A DNA stretch of 64,000 nucleotides from positions 81,503,918 through 81,567,917 of the forward strand of contig NC_084469.1 of the NCBI RefSeq assembly GCF_027409185.1. The letters run 5' to 3'. Below the pieces are notes generated by a model that worked only from the letters and a program-made list of their open reading frames with translations, was not told the DNA's origin and ran no database searches. A program made the translations under genes and the position numbers. The DNA is from Cynocephalus volans (lineage: Eukaryota > Chordata > Mammalia > Dermoptera > Cynocephalidae). Shown here piece after piece: positions 45,986 to 57,236 of the stretch. Each line of letters begins with the position of its first letter. Within the stretch, counting starts at the first letter, position 1.

Positions 45986-46435
45986 TTTTTTCTTTTTTTG
46001 AAAAGAGTTTACTACCTGGTTTCTGTTTCTCTCACACATTCAGCTCTCTTCACAGTCATGACATGGCTGCAGAAGCTCCAACCCTTTCATTGTCTCTGCT
46101 TCAAATCCTCCATTCCAGAAGTATTTGCAAAATTCTCACAGTATCTCATTGACTCTGAAGGAGTCTCATGCCAAGCTCTGAATCTATTTCTACAGAAAGG
46201 CAGTGTGGGCTCTGATTGATCAGAACTAAGTCAAATCCCCTTCATGAAGTTAGAGAGTGGAGTCTACTTCATTTAAGCATCAGTGATGGCGTGTGAATGC
46301 TTGGGGGATGGGGGGTGGGGAGGGGGGTTTCCAATCTAAAATTGAAAGGCAGCACAGAAAGTTGAGGGCCACCCAGCCTTAATCCCAAGCCCACGCTCTG
46401 ATTCCCAACGCTCCACTCCACATACTCACTCACAT
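45986..46435. other. Intergenic with a strong G-quadruplex motif
   Basis: G-tracts of 5, 6, 4 and 6 G's separated by AT, T and A lie at 46,303-46,327. Nothing else was recognised. Confidence 0.5.
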
Positions 46436-46439
46436 GGTT

Positions 46440-47135
46440 AACAGTCATCTCAGATATAACATGTTTAAAATGGAGCCCAGGTCTTCTCTCCTCAAATCTG
46501 CTTATACTAAAGTATTTTTCATCTCTGTTAATGGTAACTCCATTCTTCTAGTTGCTCAGACCTGGCATCATTCTTGATTTCTCTTTTTCTCTTGCACCCA
46601 GCATCCAATCCATCAGCAAAGTCCTATCAGCTCTACCTGCAAAATAAATCCAACAGCCGGTTGATCCAGGACACCATCTTCTCTCCCTTGGACAATGGCA
46701 GTTGCCTGACTTGTCTCCTGGCTTGCTCTCATGCTGCCCTACATATGTTCTCCCCACAGCAGCCTCAGCATGTGAGTCAGATCATGGCACTCCTCTGCTA
46801 AAACTTCCAAATGGGTTCTCTGCTCATTTACAATAAAATACCAACTGTTTATAGTGGCCCTTCATGGTCTGTTTTGCACCCTACCCCACTACTTCTCTGA
46901 CCTCATCTACCCTTCACTTGGGAGCTTGTGGGAAGTGCACCTGCTGGTTCCTGATCCTGAGATTCTGATCCAGTACCTCTGGGCTGGGTCTGAAGCTTCT
47001 GCATTTTTACAATTCCTCTGCGTGACTTTGATGTGCAGCCCAGTTTTGTAAACAGTTTCTCCCGACACCTGGCAGGGCCTACGGCATGGAGGTAGGGAAT
47101 AAATGTCTGCTGAATCAGCATCTCAACTTTCCCTC
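46440..47135 (+). mobile_element. L2 3' region, sense, with MER20 insertion
   Basis: 'ccaatccatcagcaaagtcc', 'ttgcctgacttgtctcctgg', 'cagatcatggcactcctctg' and 'ttcatggtctgttttgcacc' trace L2. At about 46,938-47,042 a MER20-like piece intervenes ('ctgatcctgagattctgatc', 'cagtacctctgggctggg'), after which an L2-type end resumes ('gcatggaggtagggaataaa', 'tgtctgctgaat'). Confidence 0.7.
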
Positions 47136-48224
47136 TGTGTTTGTGTGTCATTTTCAGGATGAAGTGGAATGAAGGGGAATGGGGTTTCTTATTATTTCCC
47201 ATAATGGCATCTGATTATACAAAGGATATTACTCCTATAAAACTGAGGAGATTGTCTGAGAAGTGTAATTAGCATCAGTTCACTTTGTGGGAGAGAGGAG
47301 CATCTCACCCATGTTGGCTAACACATTCACCTCTCCAAAGGATGCCTGGGAGGCTATCTGGCGACTGCATCCTTCACTTTCTGCCTTAATGGTGACAGCG
47401 CATTGCAGCACACTATGTTTCTGCCTGTGTGGCTTCCGTAAGGATAATGAAGGCAGCTTTACAAGAGCCCTTGTACAAACTGTACCCTCTGGAGAGCCTG
47501 CCTACCTGACTCTTGTCATTTTAATTTGGCCCTTCACACTGCTGAAGCCACCTTGTCTGCTGTCCCTTCCTGCCCTGCCATTCTTGGGCCTGCTTGTCCC
47601 CTTAAGTACAGGCACCAGCATCTTCCTTCCCTCTCCCCCACTCCCTGGGCTGTGCAGCCCTGACCCAGCCTTGGAGACCCCTGCCCATCCTCCACCACCT
47701 TCTAGAGTTGTTCCCATGATGGGCACTGAGCTCCCTGAAGCCCTCTTTTTCTTAGGTTGTCAGCTTAATTTCCAAAAGTAAGAAAACCTGCCACAGGACA
47801 TCAAAGGCCCCAGTCCACAGTCTTCTGATTTGAGCCTCAACCCCGAGATCTATTAGGACTCTGGTTACAAGGAACAGAAATTGGCTATTTTAAGCAGAAA
47901 AGGAATTTCTTCAGGTGCCCTCGGGCAGCCCACAGAATCGAAGTGAACACTAAAGAAGCAGGCTCAGGGAAAGACAGGGAGCAGGACAGCTTTGAGGTGG
48001 AGGGTCTAGGGAACAGGAACTGATGACTGTCCCTTTGGGATCCCATCTGCAGAATGTATCAAGGATAGTAAGTTTCATTCTTGAGTCACTAGGCTCAACA
48101 TTCAGTGTCCCTGGAGAGAGGATTACTTCACAAGGTCACCCCTTACCTAGGGGAGGACGGGGCATCTTCACTGTCCACTCACCAAGGCTGTAGATGCAGT
48201 TGAGTTGGCTCTCAGTTTGAAAGG
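47136..48224. other. Intergenic, mostly unique
   Basis: It contains a TAAT-rich unique piece at 47,205-47,285 and a fragment at about 47,855-47,900 resembling an unnamed interspersed repeat. The 164-codon frame at 47,287-47,781 is Pro/Leu-rich and has no recognisable domain. Confidence 0.35.
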
Positions 48225-48462
48225 ATGGCTGGAAATGTGTGCTCTGGAGCCAGGCTGTCTGGGTTCTATCCCAGCTCTGCCCTGATCAGCTGTGTAGTTT
48301 TCAGCAAGTTATTATTTTGTCTGGGCTTCTGTTTTCTCACCTGAAAAGTGGAAATAATAATAATGCCTGCTTCATAGGGTTGGGATGAGGCTTAATTAGA
48401 TGACTACATGTAAAACACTGAAAACACTGCCAAGCACACAGTAGGCACTAATAGTGTTAGTT
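48225..48462 (+). repeat. Near full-length MIR SINE
   Basis: 'gtgctctggagccaggctgt', 'ctgggttctatcccagctct', 'cagcaagttattattttgtc', 'cttctgttttctcacctgaa', 'ttcatagggttgggatgagg' and 'gccaagcacacagtaggcac' cover the entire element. Confidence 0.88.
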
Positions 48463-48689
48463 ATTGTTAGTAAGATCAAGAGGAGGAGCTGTGTATGTGT
48501 TGCGTTGGGTGGTCAAAAAAGCACATGCTCTCTCTGTGGGATTTTTGCTTACCCTTCCCCCCAGCCTCTGGCTCAGGTTTCCTCATAGACTGTTACACTC
48601 TCCCCCTATGTGGGCAGTGTCTGGTCAGGAGGGAGGATGTCTCAGAATTTCCCTGGCTCATAGGTCCCATGAACAAATAGGGAGAAGGC

Positions 48690-48848
48690 GGTACAAAGTT
48701 TTGTTCAGGAACTTGGGCTTTAGAGGCAACTAGAACTTGTTCAAATCCTATCTCTGACACAGATGTGTGACCTGGGTGAGTTATAGAGTATCTCTGGGCT
48801 ATATAGGAAGCAGGAAAATAAAAACTCACTCAAGGTTGTTAGGAGGAT
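48690..48848 (+). repeat. MIR SINE
   Basis: 'caggaacttgggctttagag', 'gttcaaatcctatctctgac' and 'atgtgtgacctgggtgagtt' are the MIR 5' and core regions. Confidence 0.7.
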
Positions 48849-48854
48849 CCATTT

Positions 48855-49890
48855 GTTCATGTACAAAACAGATACGGAGTCCCTACTGTAAGCCAGAAAC
48901 TGTTCCAGATGCTGGGATTACAGCATGCACCAAACGGACACAGTCCCTGCCCTCAAGCTAATACTGTAGGCATACTCGAATCCAATAATCATACAGAACT
49001 GCGTGATTACAAAGAGTTATAAATGCTATGTAGGAAATGCCTGCTTAGGGAATTACGAGCCATGAGGGAGTCTGATTTTGAGCTGAGATTTGAAGTTAGG
49101 AATTAGCTAGGCCAAGGTTGAGGGTTGGGGAGAGCATTCCAGGAGAAGGAAAAGCATGTGCAAAACCCCAAGACTGGAAATACCATAGATCTGTGGAAGC
49201 CCTGGAAGGACCATGGAAGGGTCAGCATTGCTCCTGAAATGGGGGACGGAAGGAGTTCAAGATGAGGCTGGGGTGTTGCAGGGGTCAGATGGTGAGCCTG
49301 GTAGGCCAGGGTGAGGGTTTAGGCCTCCATTCTGGGAGTGATGGGATCCTATTAGGAGTGCCATGATTGTCTTTACTTTTATAGGGTGCCAGGCTGGCTG
49401 CTGGTGAGAGAAGGGCCTGGAAAGGGACAGATGTGGAGCAAGCACAATGATGAGGCTTTGACAGCCATCCAGGCTTAGCGACAAAGGCAGCTGGACTAAG
49501 GCAGTGACAGTGAGGTTGGAAAGCAGTAGATGGATTTGAGAGATACTGAGGAGCTAAATCCTTAGGATTTAGTGATGGGTTACAATACAAAGGTGATGAA
49601 GAGAGGTGTCCGGGTGGGGGGGGGTCTCTGATTTCTCTGAGATTTCTGATTATGCTATAGAATGGGTGACATTTCCACTCCCTGAAGGGAGAGCTAGATC
49701 TGGGGAGAGGGGTTTGTGAGGTCGGTTGGGGACATGTCGCATTTGAGGTTCCGTTGAGATATCATGTGTAAATGTCAAATAGATCCATGGATATCAGAGG
49801 TCAGGTCTGCACTGGAGGAATAAACTTGGGTCCCAGCAACATTAAGGTAGGTCAAGAAACCCTGAGCAGAGATGAACTGGCTGAGGGGAA
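48855..49890 (-). mobile_element. L2 LINE fragment, antisense, about 1 kb
   Basis: 'acggagtccctactgtaagc', 'actgttccagatgctgggat', 'ggagagcattccaggagaag', 'gtaggccagggtgagggttt' and 'gacagccatccaggcttagc' run through the reversed L2 3' region. It reaches 'gacatgtcgcatttgaggtt' and 'gtcaaatagatccatggata' near 49,780. No frame is intact. Confidence 0.75.
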
Positions 49891-50974
49891 ACATGAAGAC
49901 AATTCGAGGAAAGCTCTTAGCGAGCGCTGCTGTGTTACAAAGACATAAATGATTGCTGCGTGTGTGTATGTGTTCCTGTAGCCACATCTATCCCCCTGAG
50001 GCTGCTGCTATGATTGGCTTCTGGCAGAGTGGGCTTACCTCATATTGGGACTTGTTTATTTGATTAGCTCCTCTTGTCACCTAATAAAGGTTAACATCCA
50101 GAAGGGGCTGCATTATGGTGGGGTGGGGGTGGGGGAGAAGCGGGGTAAAGACTGAGGCACAGAAGGAGGTCTTATTAAGCTCCTCTCACCTCCATCCCAC
50201 CACACAAACAATCCAAGCCTGACACTTTGATTGAGCTTAATTTCTTTCTTTCTAATGCCTTCCCTGCAAGAATTACGAGCCCAGCTTCCCCTGACAGCAC
50301 CAGGGGGACGATGGTATTGGCGATGGCATAAAAGCTGAGGAGAGAGGGAAGAGCAAAAGATGGAGCATTTATCCTGAGCAGAGTCCTGGAGCACCAGCCA
50401 CCTCCTGAGTGAGACAGAGAGAAACCGAGCACTTTAAAAATAGAATCTCTTATCTGCTTCAGGTGGGAAAAAAAAAATCCGGACTCAAGCCGACAGTCCT
50501 GATCTTAAGCAGCTGAACCCCACTGAGACAAAGAGGGCCCCAGACAGGGGATAAAGGGAAGCTGGTCAAGAGGAGAAGGGGGTTAGCTGGACTCTGGTCC
50601 TGGAGCTTTGTCTTGGAATGGGCCAAAGTGTTCCCTGGTCTCTGAAGAGGGGACACCAGTCCGTAGGGGACTTGTGGGTCCCTTTATGGAGACAGCAGTG
50701 TCCCTGAAGATAGCAAGAGGCAGTAGGACAGGCTGTTTCAGGAGTGGACCAGAACATCTATATGCAAGCACAGGATGTTGTCTCCAAAACAGTACTCAGA
50801 AGATGCAATTCCCCTTTCCTAAAATGATGACAGGGTTGGTTCTCTGGGGAGGCTTAGGGAGAAGAGGGGACATGCGTGTGGAAGTTTGGTCACTGCCATG
50901 GTAGAGGTGCCAAGTCCCATGGGATCTTGGAGGAGGCGGGGGCTTCAGGGAGGAAGTGACTTTGTTTTCAATAG
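49891..50974. other. Unique DNA with CTCF-like site and conserved-looking block
   Basis: A non-repetitive segment. A G-quadruplex motif lies at 50,120-50,145. 50,190-50,290 carries TTGATTGAGCTTAATTT and TTTCTAATG homeodomain-type motifs. A CTCF-like 'gcaccagggggacg' lies at 50,297-50,310. No gene was recognised. Confidence 0.4.
50297..50310 (+). promoter_or_regulatory. Candidate CTCF site
   Basis: 'caccagggggacg' agrees with the CTCF core except for A in place of the consensus C after the G-run. Motif evidence only. Confidence 0.3.
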
Positions 50975-53931
50975 ACTTTTTTTTTTTTTTAGAACAGTTT
51001 TAAATTTACAGAAAAACTGAGAAGATAGTTCTCATATACCCCCTCATGTGATTTTCCCTATTAACATTTTATGTTAATATGGTACATTTGTTACAATCAA
51101 TGAACCAATATTAATACATTATAATTAAAGTCCATGCTTCATTCAGATTTCCTTAGTTTTATCTAATGTCACTTTCTGTGCCAGGATCCCATCCAGGATT
51201 CCACATTATATTTAGTCATCATGTCTCCTTAGGCTGATCTTGGCTGTGACTGTTTCTCAGAACTTTTGCTTGTTTTTGATGACCCTGACAGTTTTGAGGC
51301 ATACTGGTCAAGTATTTTGTAGGATTCCTCTTTATCAGAATTTTTCTAATACATTTCTCATGATTGGACTGGAGTTAGGGATTTGGGGATGTAAGACCAC
51401 AGAAGTAAGGTGCCCTTTAAGTCCATACCGTCAGCATGATTTATCACTGTTGATACTGACCTTAGTCCCCTGGCTGAGGTAGGGTTTGTCAGGTTTCTCC
51501 ACGGTAGAGTTAATTTCCACCTCCCCTCCTTTCCATACTGTATTCTTTGGCAGGAAGTCACTGTGTTCAGCCTGCATTTAAGGAGTGGGGAGCAGAGTGT
51601 ATAAATTATTTGGAATTCTTCTGCAAGGGAGATTGGACTCTCCTCCCCTATTTATTTATTTATTTCTTCAATCATACATATTCAAGTCTGGACTTGTGGA
51701 TATTTATTTTATACTTTGTATTATAATGTAATGCTACTTAATTTTGTTGCCTATCTTGTTCCTGCTTTGGGCATTAGGAGCTCTTCTGTTGGTTTCTGTG
51801 TCCACTTGACATACCCCGTTCAATGTAGGGGTTTTTTGTTGTTGTTACTATTTTTTGGGGGGGGGGAACTTCCTCACTTTTGGGAACTTCAGGATGCACC
51901 AGGCTCATCTTGAACAACTCCTGCTTCAGTCCTAGAATCAGCCATTTATCCAAGGAGCGCTGATTCTTTTTACTGAAGAATGGGATTGAAACCAAGGTCT
52001 GGGCACTAGGTATGTTCATTGCTATGGGGTGCCATTGCTTATAGAACCTCTCAGCAGACAGGGAAAGAAAATATATGAATGTATACTAACTCTCGTAGAT
52101 ACACATTATAAGTATTTCTACCCATAACCATCCATATCTAAGTTAAGCCAAAGATGAGTCCATACTGATGTTTCCAGCTCTCATCCATTACCACATGGAT
52201 CATTCTAGCCTCCTCCCCTTGCTTATCTGTAAATTCCCACTCTAACAGTTAGAAACCTGGATACTATCATCCACCATCTATTTATTTAATTGTTCAGTTT
52301 CATTACACATGTGTAGGGGTTTCAGAATTGTTGGCCTGTGCCCCTGTATGAAATAACTCCATCAACTAGAGTACAGTGCTTAGGTGAAGTGCCATTTGTC
52401 TTTAGTCTTACAGATTCCACCTCTTAAGTTCCTTAGGTCAGCACTTTTTCTTTCCACCCTTTTCATGAAGTTGTTCTGTACATTTATAATATACTTAGAT
52501 TCTCATTTCATTGTCTGCACTCCTTTCTGGGATCCCACAACCTCCTAATTAAAAAAAAATGCATACATTTTGGTTTACTCTTTGTGCTGTAAACTTCTAT
52601 AGGTTCCAACATATGCATCATGTTATGCATCTACCATTATAGTATCATACAGAATAGTTTTACTGCCATAAAAATCTCCTATGTTTCATGTATTCATCCC
52701 TCACCTCTACTCTCCTCATCCCAACCCCTGGCAACCATTCATCTTTTAGCTGTCTCTATATTTTTGTCTTTTCCAGAATGTCACATAGTTGTAATCATAC
52801 ACTATGCGCCTTCTCAGACTGGCTCCTTTCATTTGGTAATATGCATTTAAGGTTCCTCCATGTCTTTTCATGCTTGATAGCTCATTTTTTTAAGTTGACA
52901 TCCATATATGGATATAACAGTTTGTTTATCCATCACCTATTGAAGTGCGTCTTGGTTGCTTCCAGTTTTTGGCAATTATGAATAAAACTGCTATAAACAT
53001 TTGTGTGCGGGTTTTTGTGTGGGCATAAATTTCCAGATTAGTTGGGTAAATATCTAGGAGCACAATTGCCAGATCATATGATAAGACTATGTTTAGCCTT
53101 GTAAGAAACTGTCAAGCTGTCTATCAAAGTAACTATACCATTTTGCATTCCCACCAGCAATGAAAGAGAGTGCCTGCATTGTCAACAGCATTTGGTATTA
53201 TTGGTATTTTGGATTTCAGCCATTCTAATAGTTGTGTAGTGGTATCTCATTGCTTTAATTTGAAATTCACTGATGAAAAATGATGCTGAACATCTTTTAA
53301 CATGTTTATTTTCCATTTGCATATTTTCCTTAGTGAGGTTTTTGTTCAGATTATTTACTCATTTTACAATTGGGTTGTCTGTTGCCTTCTTATTGAGTTT
53401 TATATGTTCTTTGCATATTTTGGATATAAGACTGTTATCAGATATGTTTTGAAAATATTTTCTCCCACACTGTGGCTTGTCTTTTCATTCTATTAGTTGT
53501 GTCTTTTGCAGAGCAGGAATTTTAAATTTTAACAAAGTCCAATTTATCAGTTTTTTCTTTCATGGATTGTGCTTTGGGTATTATATCTAAAACTCATAGT
53601 CAAACCTGTGGTCAGCTAGATTTTCTTCTATGTTTGTTTTGAGAGTTTTTATAGTTTTGTACTTTACATTTAGATTTATGACCCATTTGAATTAATTTTT
53701 GGAAAGTGTGTGAGGTTTGTGTCTAGACTGATGTTTTTATGTGTATGGATGTCCAGTTATTTCAGCACCATTTGTTGAAAAGACTACTTTTTCTCTAATG
53801 ACCTGGCTTTGCACTGACTACATTTGTGTGGATCTGTTTTTGGGCTATTTATTCTGTTCCATTGATCTATGTGTCTATTCTTTTACCAGAATCACACTGT
53901 CTTCGCTACTGTAGCTTTATATTAAGAGTTG

Positions 53932-54230
53932 CACTCATATGTGGGAGCTAAAAGTGAAAGGAAGGAAGGAAAGAAAGACCACAGCAGTGCAGTAGTCTTA
54001 TAGAAGGAAGGAACATTTCTAGGGCTACAAAGGGTGTGGGGGAGAGAGAGGGAGGGGAAGGGAGCTTGGGGGCTAATTGGGTGGGGACACAGGGTACAAA
54101 TGTAATTTCTGGCAAGGTGTATGCCCCCTGTATGAATCTGGCCCTCACGCCATGGGCACGAGGGGAGACAATTAGCTTTGTGTTTCATGAATATTCTTAA
54201 TAAAATAAAATAAAATAAAATAATAAAAAT
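53932..54230 (+). mobile_element. Younger L1 3' end nested in the old L1
   Basis: A 0.3 kb 5'-truncated insertion starts 'cactcatatgtgggagctaa', has the same G-rich 3' UTR as at 8,400-8,690, and ends in an (AAAAT)n-rich tail. Flanking duplications 'taagagttg' at 53,923-53,931 and 54,235-54,243 (12 of 13 when extended) mark target-primed integration. Confidence 0.92.
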
Positions 54231-56513
54231 ATAGTAAGAGTTGAAGTTGGGTAGTGTTACTTATCCAACTTTGTTCTTTTTAGTATTGTGTTGGCTCTTC
54301 TGGGTCTTTGCCTATTGATATAAACTTTAGAATCACTTGTCAATATCTACAAAATAGCTTGCTGAAATTTTTATTGAGATTGCATTGAATCTATAGATCA
54401 AGTTGGGAAGAATTGACATCTTAGTAATACTGAGTCTTCCAACTGATGTACATAAAAGACCCTCTATTTATTTAGATCAGATTTTCTTTCACCAGAGTTT
54501 TGTAGGTTTCGGCATATAGACACCACACATTTTATATTAGATTTATACTTGTATTTAATATGTTTGGTGCTACTGTGTAGTGTTTTTATTTTCAAATTCC
54601 AATTGTTCATTGCTAGTATAAAGGAAAGCAAATGACTTTCATATATTAACCTTTTAACCTGCAACCTTGCTGAAATCACCTATAAATTCTAGGAGTTTTG
54701 ATGTTGATTCTTTGCAATTTTCCACATAGAAAATCATCTTACCTGCAAACAAAGACTTTTATTTTTTTCTTTCAAATCTGCACAACTTTTATTTCCTAGT
54801 CTCATCTTATTGTACTAGCTAAGACTTCCAGTACAATGTTGAATAAGAGCGAGTGGGGGTGGGGGGGTTGTATTTCCAGTCTCAGGTGGGAAGCATCCTG
54901 TTTCTCACCTCTGCATATGTTAGCTGTAGGATTTCTGTAGATGTTCTTTATCAAGTTGAAAAAGTTTCCCTCTATTCTTAGTTTTCTGGGAATTTCTAAA
55001 ATTATGAGTGAGTATTGGATTTTGTCAAATGCCTTTTATCCATCAGTTAATATGATCATATGATTTTTCTTTCTTTTCTGCTGGTGTTGTTTGTTGATGT
55101 GGTCTGTTAATTTGATGGATTATTTTAATTGATTCTGAATGTTGAACCAGCCTTGGATACCTGGAGTAAATCCCACTTGGTCATGATGCATAATTTTTTT
55201 TATACATTATTGGATTTGATTTGCTTGTATTTTGTTGAATATTTTTGCATCTGTGCTCCCAAGAGGTATTACTTTGTAGCCTTTCTTTCTTGTAATGTCT
55301 TTGTTCTTGTTTTGGTATTAGGGTAATGCTGGTCTCACTGAATGAGTTAGGAAGTAATCTCTCTAGTTCTATTTCTGGAGGAGATTGTAGAGAAGTGGTA
55401 TTCTTTTTTCCTTAAACTTTTGGTAGAATTCACCAGTGAAACCATCTGGACCTAGTGCTTTCTTTTTGAAAGACTATTAATTATTGATTTAATTTCTTTA
55501 GAACATATAGGTCTATTCAGATTATTTCTCCTTGTTTGAGTTTTCATAGTTTGTGTCTTTCAGGAAATTGGTTCATTTCATCTAAGATGTCAAATTTTTG
55601 GCTCTATTTATTCCTTTATGATCCTTTTAATGTTGATGGAATCAGTAGTGATGACCCCTTTTTATTTCTGCTATTAGTAATTTCTGTCTTCTCTTTCTTT
55701 GTTTCTTAGTTAGCCTGACTAGGGGTTTATCAATTATCAATCTTTTCAAAGAATCAGCTTTTGGTTTTGTTGATTTTCTTTATTGTTCCTGTCTTCAACT
55801 TTATTTATTGGTGCATTAATTTTTCTTAGTTTTCTTTTGCTTGCTCTAGGCTTAAATTGCTTTTCTTTCTCTTGTTTCCTAAGGAGGAAGCTTAGATTAT
55901 TGATTTTAGATCTTTCTTTTCGAATAAATGTATTGTTTTAAATTTTTCTCTAACTGTTATTTTTGCTGGATCCCACACATTTTGATTAGTTGTATTTTCA
56001 TTTTCATTTAGTTCAAAATGCTTTAAAATTTCTGTGAGACATCTTCTTTGACCCAATTGTTATTTAGAAGTGTGTTATTTAGTCTCCAAATATTTTGGGA
56101 TTTTCCAGCTATCTTTCTGTTATTGATTTCTAGCTTAATTCCATTGTGATCTGAGAACATACTTTGCTCTATGTTTAATTTCTATTTCAAAAATTTGTTA
56201 AGGTGTATTTTATGGCTCAAAACATGATCTATGTGAATTTGAGAAGAATGTATATTCCGTTATTGTTGGGTGGAGTATTCTATAAATGCCATGTAGATTA
56301 AGTTGCTTAACGGTATTGTTCAGGTCAACTTTACCTTACTGAATTTCTGCCATCTTGACCTATTAATTACTGAAAGAGCAATGTTAACATCTCCAACTGT
56401 GAGAGTAAATTTGTCTATTTCTTCCTGCAGTTCTATCATTTTTTACCTCATGTACCTTGATATTCTGTTGTTAGGTTCATCCACAGTAAGGATTATTATT
56501 ATGTCTTTTTGGA

Positions 56514-57236
56514 AGATGGTGAATAACAAATGCTGGCGAGGATGTGGAGAGAAGGGAACACTCCTGCACTGTTGGTGGGAATGTTAATTAGTACAACTGC
56601 TATGGAAAACAATATGGAGGTTTCTCAAACAACTACAGGTAGATCTTCCATATGATCCAGCAATCCCTCTTCTGGGTATATACCCAGAGGAATGGAAATC
56701 ATCATGTTGAAGAGACACCTGCACTCCCCTGTTCACCACAGCTCTGTTTACTATAGCCAAGATATGGAACCAACCTGAATGTCCATCGATGGATGATTGG
56801 ATAAGGGAACTGTGTTATATATATACCACGGAATACTACTCTGCCATGAAAAAGAATGAAATACTTCCATTTGCAACAACATGGATGAACTTGGAGAAAC
56901 TTAGGTTGAGTGAAATGAGCAAAGCACAGAGGGATAAATACTGCCAGTGCTCACTCATATGTGGGAGCCAAGAGAGAAAGGAAGGTAGGAAGGAAAGACC
57001 ACAGTAGTGTGGTGGTCTGACAGAGGGAGGGAGCATTCCTAGGGCTACAAAGCAGAGTGGGGGGGAGAGGGGGAGAGGAAGAGATGTTGGGGGATAATTG
57101 GGTGGGGACACAGTGTACAAAAATTCTGGTAATGAGTATGCCCCCAGTATGAATCTGGCCCTTGCACGGGGAGTGACAATTAGCTTTGTATCTCATGAAT
57201 ATTCTTAATAAATAAAAAAAAAGAAAAAAAAAAAGG
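56514..57236 (+). mobile_element. Younger L1 (ORF2 C-terminus + 3' UTR) nested in the old L1
   Basis: It starts 'agatggtgaataacaaatgc' and ends in an A-rich tail. A 19-bp target-site duplication (attattatgtctttttgga) flanks it exactly at 56,495-56,513 and 57,237-57,255. The last 70 codons of ORF2 remain open (56,789-57,007, containing YYSAMKKNEI and SLICGS), but the 5' part of the element is absent. It shares its 3' UTR with the copies at 7.6 and 53.9 kb. Confidence 0.95.

Noticed and set aside
47287..47781. 164-codon ORF as a candidate gene
   Set aside because: Pro/Leu-rich, with no domain, no promoter or splice context, in ordinary intergenic DNA.
56789..57007. Small independent protein gene ending in SLICGS
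   Set aside because: It is the C-terminus of L1 ORF2 inside a 5'-truncated insertion with clear target-site duplication.
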